Positions 7,874 to 17,994 of a DNA stretch of 37,142 bases are shown piece after piece. Numbering within the stretch: the stretch's first letter is position 1; each line of letters begins with the position of its first letter. The position numbers were made by a program, and so were the translations under genes. Origin of the DNA: Prevotellaceae bacterium (GTDB taxonomy: Bacteria; Bacteroidota; Bacteroidia; Bacteroidales; Bacteroidaceae); NCBI GenBank assembly GCA_021204865.1, contig JAJPYQ010000031.1, forward strand, positions 1 through 37,142, written 5' to 3'. The notes below the pieces were generated by a model, which saw only the letters and a list, made by a program, of their open reading frames with translations, did no database searches and was not told the origin of the DNA.

Positions 7874-10726
7874 ATGGCTAAGGAATACAATTTCAGGGAG
7901 ATTGAGAAGAAGTGGCACGAGAGGTGGCAGCGAGAGGAAACCTACAAAGTGAGGGAAGACCAGAGCCGCCCCAAGTTCTACGTGCTTAATATGTTTCCCT
8001 ATCCCTCGGGAGCGGGCTTGCATGTGGGGCATCCCTTAGGCTACATCGCCAGCGACATATATGCGAGGTACAAACGTCAGCAGGGCTTCAACGTGCTTAA
8101 CCCTATGGGCTACGACGCTTACGGCTTGCCTGCTGAGCAATACGCCATACAGACTGGGCAGCACCCCGAGAAGACAACCCAGCAGAACATAGACAAATAT
8201 CGTGAGCAGCTTGACAAGATCGGCTTCAGCTTCGACTGGAGCCGCGAGGTGCGCACCTGTGACCCGGCCTACTACAAGTGGACTCAGTGGGCCTTCGAGC
8301 GTATGTTCAACTCGTTTTTCTGCAACAAATGTCAGAAGGCTCAGCCTATAGAGAAGCTCATCTCTTGGCTGGAGGAGCATGGCACCGAGGGGCTTGACGC
8401 TGCAGAGACGGAGGAACTTCGGTTCTCTGCCGCTGAGTGGAGGGCTATGTCCGAGAAGGAAAAGAACGACACTCTGATGAACTGGCGCATAGCTTTCCTT
8501 GGAGAGACGATGGTAAACTGGTGTCCTGAGCTTGGCACTGTGCTTGCGAACGACGAGGTGGTGGACGGAGTGAGCGAACGGGGCGGCTATCCTGTGGAGC
8601 AGAAGCGCATGCGTCAGTGGTGCCTTCGTGTGAGCGCATACTCCCAACGCTTGCTTGACGGGCTGGAAACTCTGCAGTGGAGCGAGTCAATCAAAGAGAC
8701 GCAGCGCAACTGGATAGGCAGGAGCGAGGGCGCGGAGGTGCGGTTCAGGGTGGCGGACTCTGAAGAGAGTTTCACAATCTTCACTACGAGGGCAGACACT
8801 ATGTTCGGTGTCACCTTCATGGTGCTTGCGCCTGAGAGCGAACTCGTCGCACGGCTTACCACAGAGGCTCAGCGGAAGGAGGTGGATGACTATATTAAAT
8901 ATGTGAAAGGGCGCACTGAGAGGGAGCGGATGATAGACCATAAAGTGACGGGGGTCTTCAGTGGTTCTTACGCTATCAATCCTTTCACTGGTGAGAAGAA
9001 CCCCATATGGATTAGCGAATATGTGCTGGCCGGCTACGGGACCGGGGCGATAATGGCAGTGCCGGCTCACGACAGCAGGGACTATGCCTTCGCACGTCAT
9101 TTCGGATTGCCAATTATCCCTCTCATCGAGTGTGCGGACGTGAGCGAAGAGAGCTATGATGCCAAGGAGGGAATAGTAACGAACAGTCCTCGAAAAGACA
9201 TAAAGCCGTACATCGATTTCAGCCTTAACGGGCTCTCTGTCAAGGAAGCTATTGCCGCTACAAAACGCTACGTGAAGGAGAATGGCTTGGGTAAGGTGAA
9301 GGTGAACTACCGCTTGCGTGACGCTATATTCAGCCGCCAACGCTACTGGGGCGAGCCGTTCCCGGTCTACTACAAGCAAGGTATCCCAACGATGATACCC
9401 GAGGAATGCCTGCCGATAGAGCTGCCTGAGGTGGAGAACTTCCTGCCTACCAAGACGGGAGAGCCGCCTCTTGGCAACGCACGCTGCTGGGCGTGGAACG
9501 AAAAGGAGCATAAGATAGTGGACAAAGCGCTGATAGACGAGCAAACGGTCTTCCCGCTCGAGCTCTGCACTATGCCTGGTTTCGCTGGCAGCAGCGCCTA
9601 TTACCTGCGCTATATGGACCCGCACAACAACGAGGCTCTCGTTAGCCAGGAGGCGGACACTTACTGGCGCAACGTGGATCTCTACGTGGGCGGCAGCGAG
9701 CACGCCACGGGTCACCTTATATACAGCCGCTTCTGGAACAAATTCCTCTCAGACATTGGTGTCAGCTGCGTGGAAGAACCTTTCCAAAAGCTGGTTAACC
9801 AAGGCATGATACAAGGCAGGAGCAACTACGTTTACCGCATTCAAGGCACCAATACCTTCGTGTCGTACGGCCTTAAGGAGCAGTACGAGGTCACGCCTCT
9901 GCTGGTGGACGTGAACATAGTGCGCAATGATGTGCTTGACATCCAGCGGTTCCGCGCTTGGCGACCTGAGTATGAGACGGCGGAGTTCCTGCTGGAGGAC
10001 GGGAAATACGTGTGTGGCTGGGCTGTGGAGAAGATGTCGAAGAGCCGCTTTAACGTGGTGAACCCGGATATGATAGTGGAGAACTACGGGGCGGACACGC
10101 TGCGGCTCTACGAGATGTTCCTCGGCCCTGTGGAGCAGAGCAAGCCGTGGGACACGAACGGCATTGACGGGAGCTTCCGATTTCTCCGCAAGTTCTGGCA
10201 ACTGTTCTGGGACAAGGAGGGCAGGCTTCAGGCGGACGAGAGCGAGCCTTCGGCAGAGAATTTGAAGAGTCTGCATAAGCTGATTAAAAAAGTCAGTGCT
10301 GACATCGAGGCGTTCAGTTATAACACGTCTATCCCCGCCTTTATGGTCGCCACAACAGAGCTCATTGCTCAGCGTTGCCGAAGCCGTAAGGTCTTGCAGC
10401 CGCTCGTCGCATTGATTGCGCCCTTCTGCCCGCATATCGCAGAAGAGCTTTGGGAAGCTCTAGGCAACACGACAAGCGTGTGCGACGCTCCCTGGCCGCA
10501 GCTCGAAGAGCGGTATCTCGTGGAGACGAGTGTCACGATGCCCGTGCAGTTCAACGGCAAGGTGCGCTTCACTCTCCAGTTCCCTGCCGACACATCAAAG
10601 GAAGACATCGAGAAGGCTGTCCTCAGCTCGGAGCAATCGCAGAAATATCTGCAAGGAATGCGTGTGGTCAAGACGGTCGTCGTGCCAGGACGTATAATAA
10701 ATATCGTGCTCAAGCCGCAGGATTAA
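7874..10726 (+). CDS. leuS: Leucyl-tRNA synthetase
   Basis: Class I aminoacyl-tRNA synthetase charging tRNA-Leu in the cytosol, with a CP1 editing domain. Seen: the HIGH motif as HVGH at residues 50-53 after PYPSGAGL, the editing-domain region with TTRADTMFG and [14 protein letters not shown], and KMSKS at about 720-724. At 950 aa it is longer than the E. coli enzyme; part of the extra length is an insertion of about 60 residues just before KMSKS, which I associate with Bacteroidetes LeuRS. It leads a likely operon with two yitT genes, rdgB and porZ. tRNA-Leu(CAA), a substrate, is encoded at 34042-34123. Confidence 0.98.
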   Translation: MAKEYNFREIEKKWHERWQREETYKVREDQSRPKFYVLNMFPYPSGAGLHVGHPLGYIASDIYARYKRQQGFNVLNPMGYDAYGLPAEQYAIQTGQHPEKTTQQNIDKYREQLDKIGFSFDWSREVRTCDPAYYKWTQWAFERMFNSFFCNKCQKAQPIEKLISWLEEHGTEGLDAAETEELRFSAAEWRAMSEKEKNDTLMNWRIAFLGETMVNWCPELGTVLANDEVVDGVSERGGYPVEQKRMRQWCLRVSAYSQRLLDGLETLQWSESIKETQRNWIGRSEGAEVRFRVADSEESFTIFTTRADTMFGVTFMVLAPESELVARLTTEAQRKEVDDYIKYVKGRTERERMIDHKVTGVFSGSYAINPFTGEKNPIWISEYVLAGYGTGAIMAVPAHDSRDYAFARHFGLPIIPLIECADVSEESYDAKEGIVTNSPRKDIKPYIDFSLNGLSVKEAIAATKRYVKENGLGKVKVNYRLRDAIFSRQRYWGEPFPVYYKQGIPTMIPEECLPIELPEVENFLPTKTGEPPLGNARCWAWNEKEHKIVDKALIDEQTVFPLELCTMPGFAGSSAYYLRYMDPHNNEALVSQEADTYWRNVDLYVGGSEHATGHLIYSRFWNKFLSDIGVSCVEEPFQKLVNQGMIQGRSNYVYRIQGTNTFVSYGLKEQYEVTPLLVDVNIVRNDVLDIQRFRAWRPEYETAEFLLEDGKYVCGWAVEKMSKSRFNVVNPDMIVENYGADTLRLYEMFLGPVEQSKPWDTNGIDGSFRFLRKFWQLFWDKEGRLQADESEPSAENLKSLHKLIKKVSADIEAFSYNTSIPAFMVATTELIAQRCRSRKVLQPLVALIAPFCPHIAEELWEALGNTTSVCDAPWPQLEERYLVETSVTMPVQFNGKVRFTLQFPADTSKEDIEKAVLSSEQSQKYLQGMRVVKTVVVPGRIINIVLKPQD

Positions 10727-10751
10727 TCCCTGTGACCCACAGACTTTAAAG

Positions 10752-11651
10752 ATGCGCAAGCTACACCTGAAGAAAGAAGATGTCTGGACAATCGTCCAGG
10801 ACATGGTTCTCATAAACCTCGGAATGGCAGTCTACGACATCGGTTGGGCTGCGTTCCTTCTCCCTTACCATATAACCACTGGCGGATTGGCGGGCTTGTC
10901 TGCCATCATTCAATACGCAAGCGGCTTCCCTATGCAGTATACTATCTTCGCCGTCAACCTTATCTTGCTGCTCCTCGCCTGGTGGATACTTGGCTTGAAG
11001 TTCGCAGTGAAGACGCTCTACGCCGTCATCTTCCTCACCACTTACCTTGCTGTTGGACAGGACTTGATGAGCGACGGGCAGGGAGGTTTCTTGCAGGTCT
11101 TGGGGCCAGGGCAGGACGGGATGGCGTGTATGCTCGGGGCGGTGTTGAACGGAATAGGCATAGCCCTTGTCTTCCTCTCGGGAGGCAGCACTGGAGGCTG
11201 GGACATTCTTGCGGCTATAACCAACAAGTACCGCAACATATCTCTTGGGCGTGTGCTGCTTTACCTCGATTTCATTGTCATAGGCTCCTGCTGGTTTGTG
11301 TTCAACGACTGGCGGATGGTGGTCTTCGGCTTCGTTACTCTTGTGATATACACCTTTACCGTTGATATGGTGATGAACAGCACGAAGCAGGACATCCAGC
11401 TGACAATCTACACGAAGCTGCACGAGGAGATAGGGGACGAAGTGAGGCGCAAGACGGGTCACACGCTGACGCTGCTCTACGGCGAGGGAGGATATTCGCA
11501 CACGCAGATGAAGGTGGTGGTGGTGATAGTGCATAAGCGGGAGGCGATCAAGGTGCTTCGCATCGTCCGCTCCATAGACCCTGACGCATTCGTCACGCAG
11601 CATCGTGTGGAGGGCGCTTTCGGCAAGGGCTTCAACGCTATTAAGGGATGA
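10752..11651 (+). CDS. YitT family membrane protein (first copy)
   Basis: Integral membrane protein of the YitT family (DUF161 membrane region plus C-terminal DUF2179). Seen: about five hydrophobic segments, the family motif TTGGLAGLSAI in the first third, LSGGSTGGWDI in the second membrane repeat, and a soluble C-terminal domain ending in DPDAFVTQHRVEGAFGKGF. No transport substrate is established, so I assign none. The gene starts 25 nt after leuS and its stop overlaps the next start as ATGA, so the two paralogues are translationally coupled and may form a heteromer (inference). Confidence 0.93.
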   Translation: MRKLHLKKEDVWTIVQDMVLINLGMAVYDIGWAAFLLPYHITTGGLAGLSAIIQYASGFPMQYTIFAVNLILLLLAWWILGLKFAVKTLYAVIFLTTYLAVGQDLMSDGQGGFLQVLGPGQDGMACMLGAVLNGIGIALVFLSGGSTGGWDILAAITNKYRNISLGRVLLYLDFIVIGSCWFVFNDWRMVVFGFVTLVIYTFTVDMVMNSTKQDIQLTIYTKLHEEIGDEVRRKTGHTLTLLYGEGGYSHTQMKVVVVIVHKREAIKVLRIVRSIDPDAFVTQHRVEGAFGKGFNAIKG

Positions 11652-12526
11652 GGGCGACTATAAGAGATTACGCTCAGATATTGCTGGGTCTGCTCATTTA
11701 TTCGGTGGGCTTCACCTGCTTTATGCTGCCCTACGGCATCACCACGGGGGGTGTTAGCGGTATCTCTGCATTGATTTACTACGCCACTGGCTTCCACGCC
11801 AACTTCAGCTACCTTATCATCAACCTCCTCCTGCTTGTTGCCGCCGTGCGCTATATGGGCTGGCGCTACACGGTTCGCACAATAATCGCCACGCTGTTGG
11901 TGAGCCTTGCCATTGGCTGTATACAAAGCCTCATCACGTACACCGACGAGGAGGGACGGGAGCAGCTGCTTCGGCTCATTGGCGACCAGACCTTCATGGC
12001 TTGCGCCATAGGCGGACTGATGGAGGGACTGGGGCTCGCCCTTGTCTTCCTTGCGGGGGGCAGCACGGGAGGCACGGACATCATTGCCAGTTGCGTTAAT
12101 AAATACTGGAACATCTCGCTGGGCCGCCTGATGCTCTTCCTCGACATAGTCATCATCAGCTGCAGCTGGTTCGTGTTCCGCAGCATAGAGACGATGGTGA
12201 TAGGCTACCTGACGATGCTCATCTCCATGACGTTCCTCGACTATATTATCAATGGTGCGCGGCAGAGCGTGCAGTTCTTCATCATCAGCGAGAGGCACGA
12301 GGAGATAGCCGAGGCGGTGTGCAGCGAGGTGAACCGAGGCGTGACGGTGCTCATGGGTCAGGGCTGGTACAGCAAGGAGCAGCGGCAGGTGTTGCTCATA
12401 ATGGCACGCAAGAGGGAGAGCCGCCTCATATTCCGCCTCATCAAGCGGATAGACCACGAGGCGTTCGTCAGTATGGGCAACGTGGAGGGCGTGTTCGGAG
12501 AGGGCTTTGACGTAATAAAGAGATAG
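11648..12526 (+). CDS. YitT family membrane protein (second copy)
   Basis: Paralogue of the preceding gene with the same architecture: membrane repeats carrying TTGGVSGISAL and LAGGSTGGTDI, then a DUF2179-like C-terminal domain ending in HEAFVSMGNVEGVFGEGF. The two proteins differ in many positions, so the duplication is old. The start overlaps the upstream stop by 4 nt and rdgB follows after 2 nt. Function unknown; likely acts with its neighbour. Confidence 0.93.
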   Translation: MRATIRDYAQILLGLLIYSVGFTCFMLPYGITTGGVSGISALIYYATGFHANFSYLIINLLLLVAAVRYMGWRYTVRTIIATLLVSLAIGCIQSLITYTDEEGREQLLRLIGDQTFMACAIGGLMEGLGLALVFLAGGSTGGTDIIASCVNKYWNISLGRLMLFLDIVIISCSWFVFRSIETMVIGYLTMLISMTFLDYIINGARQSVQFFIISERHEEIAEAVCSEVNRGVTVLMGQGWYSKEQRQVLLIMARKRESRLIFRLIKRIDHEAFVSMGNVEGVFGEGFDVIKR

Positions 12527-12528
12527 GT

Positions 12529-13122
12529 ATGAAGCAATTGGTAATGGCCACGAACAATGAGCATAAGCTGCGGGAGATACGGCAGATACTTGGGGAAGGC
12601 TTTCAGGTGAAAGGGCTTGCGGACATAGGTTGTCACGAGGAGATACCCGAGACGTGCCTAACGCTTGAGGGCAACGCCTTGCAGAAAGCGCACTACGTGG
12701 CGGATAGCTTTGGCTTGGACTGTTTCGCCGACGACACGGGTCTCGAGGTGGAGGCTCTCGCAGGCGAGCCCGGGGTGTTCACGGCTCGCTACGGTGCTCT
12801 TAACGGTTACGGCGCAGAGCACGACTCGGACGCTAACATCCGCTGCCTGCTGGATAAGCTGAAAGGCGTGAGGGACCGCGGGGCTCGCTTCCGCACGGTC
12901 ATAGCTCTCATTCAGGGAGGAGAGGAAAGGCTCTTCGAGGGCGTTGTGGAAGGGCGCATAACCACGGAGCTGCGAGGCACGGACGGCTTCGGGTACGACC
13001 CCGTGTTCGAGCCCGAAGGCACGGGGCTTACCTTCGCCGAGATGGGGCACGAGGAGAAGAACCGCATAAGCCACCGCGCCTTGGCAGTGCGCAAGCTAAT
13101 AGACTACCTACAAGCACTATGA
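12529..13122 (+). CDS. rdgB: XTP/dITP diphosphatase (RdgB/HAM1 family)
   Basis: House-cleaning nucleotide pyrophosphatase that hydrolyses dITP, ITP and XTP to monophosphates and so keeps deaminated purines out of DNA and RNA. Seen: the N-terminal ATNNEHKLREI substrate-loop motif, FADDTGLEVEAL with metal-binding acidic residues, GEPGVFTARY, GFGYDPVF and the C-terminal KNRISHRA. Length 197 aa is standard. Between yitT and porZ; its stop overlaps the porZ start as ATGA. Confidence 0.97.
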   Translation: MKQLVMATNNEHKLREIRQILGEGFQVKGLADIGCHEEIPETCLTLEGNALQKAHYVADSFGLDCFADDTGLEVEALAGEPGVFTARYGALNGYGAEHDSDANIRCLLDKLKGVRDRGARFRTVIALIQGGEERLFEGVVEGRITTELRGTDGFGYDPVFEPEGTGLTFAEMGHEEKNRISHRALAVRKLIDYLQAL

Positions 13123-15224
13123 AGAAGACACTCACATCCCTCCTCCTCTCCCTTGCCGCCACCCTTTGCCTCGCCCAGGCGATAGGCTCGTGGCAGGTCT
13201 ACCCCTCCTACTGGATAGCTACGCAGAACCTCACCGTTGGCACCCGGGTCTACGCCCTCATGAACGGCAACCTCCTCTGCTACGACACGGAAGACACCTC
13301 GGTGCGCCTTTACGACTGCCTTAATGACCTCAACGACGTGCACATAAGCCTCATCGCCTACTCAGAGGAGGCAAAGAGGCTCATCCTCGTCTACGAGGAC
13401 GGCAACATCGACCTGCTCGACCTCGATGACAACGTCTGGAACCTCTCGGGGCTCAAGGACAGCTCCCTTGGCGACAAGACGGTGAGCGGCATCGCCATCG
13501 ACGGCTCTACGGCTTACCTCACCACGGGCTTCGGCTTCCTAACGGTGGATATGGGCGAGGGGGTGATAAGGGACACCTACAACCTCTCCCTAAGCCTCAC
13601 AGGCATACTCTTGGAGGACGGCAAGACCTACGTCTGCACCTCCTCGCAAGTCTACGTGGCATCGAACACGGACAACTGGCACATCGCCTCCTCTTGGCAG
13701 AAGACCACGGAGCACAAGGTCTCCGAGGTGGCTTACCAAGCCTCGGAGTACAACCCCGCAGGCGGGCTCTACTGGCACAGCGACGGGTCGCAGGGGCTTT
13801 GCGGCTACCAAAGGCTAAGCGACGGCACGTACCAGCTTGCCTCGGGACCCATACAGCCCAACAGCCCCGTCCGTGACCTATGCTACCATATGAGCTACGC
13901 AGGCGAGCGCCTGCTCATAGCGGGGGGCATCAACACGAACTACGCCATCTACTACCCAGCCACGGCTATGTACCTCGACCAGGACGGAACGTGGACTAAC
14001 TTCGACGAGGAGACCCCCGCCCAGCTCTACCCCGACACGCACCACTACAACACCACAGACCTCGTGGAAGACCCGCTCGACCCTACGCACCACTACGCCT
14101 CGCCCTACCGCAGCGGGCTCTATGAGTACCGAGACGCCCAGTTCGTAACGCTCTACAACCACCAGAACAGCCCCTTGCAGCCGATGAACGACTACACGGG
14201 GCAGAGCAAGCAGAACTACGTCTCAGCCGTCTGCCTCACGTACGACACGGAGGGAAACCTCTGGATGGCTAACCAGAACACAGACACCATCGTGCGCCTG
14301 CTTACGCCCGAGGGCAAGTGGCTCTCGCTCTACTACCCCGACATCGCCGCCACGCCCAACTGCGACCAGTACCTCTTCACCACGAGCGGCGTGAACTTCC
14401 TCGTGTGCCGGCGCATGGACAACCGTGGCTTCTTCGCCTTCACCACAGGCGGCACGCTCACGACCACCTCCGACGACCAGCACCAGCTCCGCTCCACGCT
14501 CACCAACGAGGACGGCACGTCGTACACGCCCGACCAGTTCTACTGCCTCGAGGAAGACCTCGACGGGCGCGTGTGGTGCGGCACGAACCTCGGGCTCTTC
14601 GTCATCGACGACCCTACGCAATACTTCCAGAGCGACTTCCGCTTCAACCAGATAAAGATAAACCGAGACGACGGCTCGGGGCTCGCCGACTACCTGCTCT
14701 CGGGCGTGGCGGTGTCGTGCATAGCCATTGACGCTGCCAACCGCAAGTGGATAGGCACAAGCAGCAACGGGCTCTACCTCGTCTCTGCCGACGGCACAGA
14801 GATGCTCCAGCACTTCCAAGCCTCAGACAGCCCCTTGCTCAGCGACAACATACAGTGCCTCGCCCTCAATCCCTCCGACGGCATGCTCATGATAGGCACC
14901 GACGCTGGGCTCTGCTCCTACATGAGCGACGCTGAGCCTGCGCGGGAGGAGCTCAGCAAGGACAACGTCCTCGCCTACCCCAACCCCGTCACCCCGGGCT
15001 ACAGCGGCGTGGTGACAATAGACGGCCTTAGCGCGAACTCCGAGGTGAAGATACTCACCTCAACGGGGCAGCTCGTGGCGCGCGTCTACAGCAACGGCGG
15101 CAGAGCCACATGGCGACCAGTGGCCACCTCAGGCAAACCCCTCGCGAGCGGTGTCTACAACGTGGTCGCCTCCGACGAGGCGGGCAAGAAGGCGGTGGTG
15201 ACACGCATCGTCGTCATTAGGTAA
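13119..15224 (+). CDS. porZ: PorZ-like type IX secretion component with beta-propeller domains
   Basis: Secreted cell-surface protein. Seen: a signal peptide of about 19 residues ending LCLAQA; an N-terminal region like the PorZ propeller domain (VYALMNGNLLCYD and GNIDLLDLDDN words); two-component-regulator-like propeller blades, e.g. DTEGNLWMANQNTDTIVRL, LDGRVWCGTNLGLFVID and ANRKWIGTSSNGLYLV; and a C-terminal sorting domain beginning AYPNPVTPG and ending in a basic residue. P. gingivalis PorZ helps attach cargo to anionic LPS. Length 701 aa is slightly below that homologue. The assignment rests on domain order, not on T9SS neighbours, which are absent. It is the last gene of the leuS operon; the coding strand is unusually C-rich. 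Confidence 0.78.
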   Translation: MKKTLTSLLLSLAATLCLAQAIGSWQVYPSYWIATQNLTVGTRVYALMNGNLLCYDTEDTSVRLYDCLNDLNDVHISLIAYSEEAKRLILVYEDGNIDLLDLDDNVWNLSGLKDSSLGDKTVSGIAIDGSTAYLTTGFGFLTVDMGEGVIRDTYNLSLSLTGILLEDGKTYVCTSSQVYVASNTDNWHIASSWQKTTEHKVSEVAYQASEYNPAGGLYWHSDGSQGLCGYQRLSDGTYQLASGPIQPNSPVRDLCYHMSYAGERLLIAGGINTNYAIYYPATAMYLDQDGTWTNFDEETPAQLYPDTHHYNTTDLVEDPLDPTHHYASPYRSGLYEYRDAQFVTLYNHQNSPLQPMNDYTGQSKQNYVSAVCLTYDTEGNLWMANQNTDTIVRLLTPEGKWLSLYYPDIAATPNCDQYLFTTSGVNFLVCRRMDNRGFFAFTTGGTLTTTSDDQHQLRSTLTNEDGTSYTPDQFYCLEEDLDGRVWCGTNLGLFVIDDPTQYFQSDFRFNQIKINRDDGSGLADYLLSGVAVSCIAIDAANRKWIGTSSNGLYLVSADGTEMLQHFQASDSPLLSDNIQCLALNPSDGMLMIGTDAGLCSYMSDAEPAREELSKDNVLAYPNPVTPGYSGVVTIDGLSANSEVKILTSTGQLVARVYSNGGRATWRPVATSGKPLASGVYNVVASDEAGKKAVVTRIVVIR

Positions 15225-15264
15225 ACGCACAACGCTCAAAGACTCACAAGAGACCCTTCATCGC

Positions 15265-15471
15265 AGGTAGCCGCTGCCCTTCGCGGCAGGTAGCCGCTGC
15301 CCTTCGCGGCAGGTAGCCGCTACTCTTAGTGGCAGGTAGCCGCTACTCTTAGTGGCAGGTAGCCGCTACCCTTAGTGACAGGTAGCCGCTACTCTTAGTG
15401 GCAGGTAGCCGCTACCCTTAGTGACAGGTAGCCGCTACTCTTAGTGGCAAGTAGCCGCTACCCTCGCGGTC
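15265..15471 (+). repeat. Nine 23-nt tandem hairpin repeats (array C)
   Basis: Units start every 23 nt from 15265 to 15449 with AGGTAGCCGCT at the head (AAGTAGCCGCT in the last). Each can fold within itself: GCCGC...GCGGC in the first two units, GCCGCTA...TAGTGGC in most others, so both sides of the stem change together (TAGTGAC weakens it in two units). It starts 41 nt after the porZ stop, between convergent genes, and may end transcription on either strand. Confidence 0.92.
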
Positions 15472-15480
15472 TCTTAGGTA

Positions 15481-15545
15481 AGGCGTTGAGGTTCCTCGTA
15501 CGAGGCGTTGGAGCGAGTCGTACGAGGCGTTGCGTCAGCCAGCTT
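15481..15545 (+). repeat. Three 22-nt units following array C
   Basis: AGGCGTTG recurs at 15481, 15503 and 15525, exactly 22 nt apart, the last two inside CGTACGAGGCGTTG. ACGAGGCGTTG also occurs inside a unit of array A (at 638), tying this block to that family. Confidence 0.75.
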
Positions 15546-15565
15546 AGCCCTATGGCCAGAAGCCG

Positions 15566-17056
15566 CTAATGCCGCCACGCACGTGGCATAAAGAGGAAGA
15601 GAACCGTGAATATCTCGAGCCTGCCGACGAGCATGTAGAAGCTCAGCAGCCACTTGCCCACAGCGGGAGCCTGAGCGAAGGAGCTGGCGGGACCGTACAC
15701 GCCCGTGCCCGGCCCTATGTTGCTCAGGGCACTGACGCAAGCCCCGAGAGCCGAGTCGACATCAATGCCGAGCAGCGTGAACACGAACACCCCGAAGCCT
15801 ACCAACGCGAGGTAAAGCACGATGAACGCCATGACGCGGCGCACCCGCTCCTCGCTCACCACCCTGCCGCCCACGCGGACGCTCAAGACTGCGTGCGGGT
15901 GGAGGTGAAGCAGGAACTCGTTCAGCACAGCCTTGAAGTAGATGACTATCCTCACCACCTTCATGCCGCCAGCCGTGCTCCCCGCACAGGAGCCTACTAT
16001 CATCAGCAGCACCGTCGGTATCCAGTACGTAGCGCCCCAGCCCACGTAGTCGAAGCACTCGCCCTGAAAGCCCGTCGTGCTGATGATGGTAGCCACGTGG
16101 AAGAGCGATGTCCTTATGACTTCCCCCACACGGCGTGGGAAGAGCCACTCAACCTCGCCCACGCTCCGCGGGCGGAGCAGGAAGAAGAAGCAGAAGAGCA
16201 GCACGGAGAACGCCACGATGTAGAGGAATGTCTGAAGCTCCTCGTTGCGGAAGAACACGCCGAGCTTGCGGATGGTGAGGTAGTAGTAAAGGGAGAAGTT
16301 GACGCTCGCCAGCAGCATAAACACGGTGGCGACGTACTCGATGTAGGCGGAGTGGTAGTAGCCAAGGCTCTGGGAGTGCGTGCTGTATCCCCCCGTCGCC
16401 ATGGTGGACATGCCGTGGTTCAGGGCGTCGAACACGTCCATCGGCCCGAGCCAATAAAGCAAAGCACACAGAGAGGTGAGGAAGATATATATGAGAAGCA
16501 GGCGGCGAGCAGTCGCCCCTATCTTGGGGCGCAGGCGGTCGAGGCTGATACCTGTTGCCTCTGCCTGGTAGATGTTAGCGTTCTTCATTCCCGCCACGGG
16601 CAGGAGGGCGAAGGAGAAGACCACTATGCCCAAGCCTCCCATCCACTGCGTGAGGCTGCGCCAGAGCAAGAGCCCGTGCGGCAGGCTGTCTATGTCACTG
16701 AGCACAGTCGCCCCCGTCGTGGTGAAGCCGCTCATAGTCTCGAAGTATGCGTCCGTCACGCCTATCTGCAGACCCTTATATAAAAGGAAGGGAAGCATGC
16801 CGAAGGCGGAGAAGATAGCCCAAGTCAGGGCGACGACGATGAAGCAGTCGCCCTTCGTCAGTATCTTGCTTCTGTCCCTCTTCCTGCCGTAAAGCCAGAG
16901 CACGAGCCCTGAGAGGAACGTGGCCGCCGTGGTTATCGCAAAGGCTTGCCAGTCAGTGTCCCCGCAACGGTAATGGTAGAAGACGGAGCATAGCAGCACC
17001 GCCGCGAGGAAGATGCTCTCCATCATCAGCAATATGCCAAACAGTACTTTCTTCAT
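15566..17056 (-). CDS. trkH: TrkH/KtrB-type potassium uptake protein
   Basis: Inner-membrane K+-translocating subunit of the Trk/Ktr superfamily. Seen: four pore-loop filter segments in order, SGFTTTGATVL, MSTMATGGYS, IISTTGFQG and LSNIGPGTGVYG, plus the conserved GSCAGSTAGGMKVVR stretch; 496 aa with the expected pattern of four membrane-pore-membrane repeats. Trk channels normally need a cytosolic RCK-type partner (TrkA/KtrA); none is encoded here. The start overlaps the stop of the upstream radical SAM gene by one base (TGATG), so the two are co-transcribed from the promoter at 17843-17874. It ends opposite the porZ-side repeats. Confidence 0.95.
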   Translation of the reverse strand: MKKVLFGILLMMESIFLAAVLLCSVFYHYRCGDTDWQAFAITTAATFLSGLVLWLYGRKRDRSKILTKGDCFIVVALTWAIFSAFGMLPFLLYKGLQIGVTDAYFETMSGFTTTGATVLSDIDSLPHGLLLWRSLTQWMGGLGIVVFSFALLPVAGMKNANIYQAEATGISLDRLRPKIGATARRLLLIYIFLTSLCALLYWLGPMDVFDALNHGMSTMATGGYSTHSQSLGYYHSAYIEYVATVFMLLASVNFSLYYYLTIRKLGVFFRNEELQTFLYIVAFSVLLFCFFFLLRPRSVGEVEWLFPRRVGEVIRTSLFHVATIISTTGFQGECFDYVGWGATYWIPTVLLMIVGSCAGSTAGGMKVVRIVIYFKAVLNEFLLHLHPHAVLSVRVGGRVVSEERVRRVMAFIVLYLALVGFGVFVFTLLGIDVDSALGACVSALSNIGPGTGVYGPASSFAQAPAVGKWLLSFYMLVGRLEIFTVLFLFMPRAWRH

Positions 17057-17826
17057 CAGTAACCTACGCTACACTCCAAGCCTTGCCGCCTTACCCTCGA
17101 GGCTATGCCGTCCAACACGCGAGGCTCTGTCTTGCGGAGCGAAGCGACTGGCGTCTCGCGGGCGATGGTGTATATCATCACTTGCCGGGGGCTTATCGTC
17201 CTAAGCGCCTCGAGCCACGGCTCAACGTACTCGTCGCCAGTGTTGTCCACGCTCCGCCCCTCGAGCGTTCCGCCGAGGAACATAGTCTGTATCACTATCT
17301 TCCGCCCCACCGTGGCGAGGGTCTCCACTATCCTCTGCACGTCGTAATGGCACTGAGGGCGGTCGAGCAGGCGGATATACTGCTCATCGACAGTGTCGAG
17401 CTTGATGATGGGATTGTCGGTGCGGCACAAAGCCTCCAGCACCTCCTTGCGCCCCACCTGCGTGCCGTTGCTCAACACCGAGAGCTTCGCCTCGGGGAAG
17501 TAGCGGTCTCTCAAGCCACGCACCCTGTCAACTATCCGAGGGAACTGCGGGTGAAGCGTCGGCTCCCCGTTGCCTGCGAACGTAAGCACGTCAGGTCTTT
17601 GCCCAAGAGCTTGCATACTTTCCAGCTTTCTCTGTAGGCTTTCAGCCACCTCCTCGCAGGTCGGCAGCCCCTTCGTAGCATGCCTTTCCGCATTAAGCCC
17701 GCACTCGCAGTAAAGGCAATCGAACGAACAGCACTTCCCGTCGGCAGGCAGCAGGTTGATGCCCAAAGAGATGCCCAGCCGCCTGCTGGAGACTGGTCCG
17801 AATATAGGCGAGGAGTAAAGAACCAT
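17056..17826 (-). CDS. Radical SAM protein (COG0731-like)
   Basis: [4Fe-4S]/S-adenosylmethionine enzyme of unknown substrate. Seen: C33-x3-C37-x2-C40 binding the cluster, preceded by SRRLGISLGINLLP; the TFAGNGEPTLHP segment typical of the branch related to tRNA-wyosine and pyruvate-formate-lyase-activating-like enzymes; and LSNGTQ and IKLDTVD strands of the barrel. Length 256 aa. First gene of a two-gene unit with trkH. I cannot assign the modification; a link with K+ uptake is not implied by the family. Confidence 0.9.
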   Translation of the reverse strand: MVLYSSPIFGPVSSRRLGISLGINLLPADGKCCSFDCLYCECGLNAERHATKGLPTCEEVAESLQRKLESMQALGQRPDVLTFAGNGEPTLHPQFPRIVDRVRGLRDRYFPEAKLSVLSNGTQVGRKEVLEALCRTDNPIIKLDTVDEQYIRLLDRPQCHYDVQRIVETLATVGRKIVIQTMFLGGTLEGRSVDNTGDEYVEPWLEALRTISPRQVMIYTIARETPVASLRKTEPRVLDGIASRVRRQGLECSVGY

Positions 17827-17842
17827 AACGCAGCAATCTGCG

Positions 17843-17874
17843 CGAAGTTAGTGCAAGTGAGAGCAATAAGCAAA
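17843..17874 (-). promoter_or_regulatory. Promoter of the radical SAM-trkH unit
   Basis: Minus strand: TTTG (17874-17871), 20 nt, TAACTTCG (17850-17843), one base off TAnnTTTG. It lies 17 nt before the ATG. Confidence 0.6.
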
Positions 17875-17994
17875 GAAAGCTGAGCTTTAGTTTGCCTCCC
17901 CTGCCCTCGCTTCCCGCCTGCCTCAGCCCTCTAATAGTTATATTATGTAAATCATTCAGGCTCTTCTCTTTTAATTTATAACTTTGCCACGCTT

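Noticed and set aside
8687-9715. 342-codon minus-strand frame inside leuS
   Set aside because: Shadow of leuS; no motifs, and leuS is complete and convincing.
15569-16783. 404-codon plus-strand frame
   Set aside because: Antisense to trkH, which has all four pore-loop motifs; the plus frame is rich in His, Glu and Arg without any domain.
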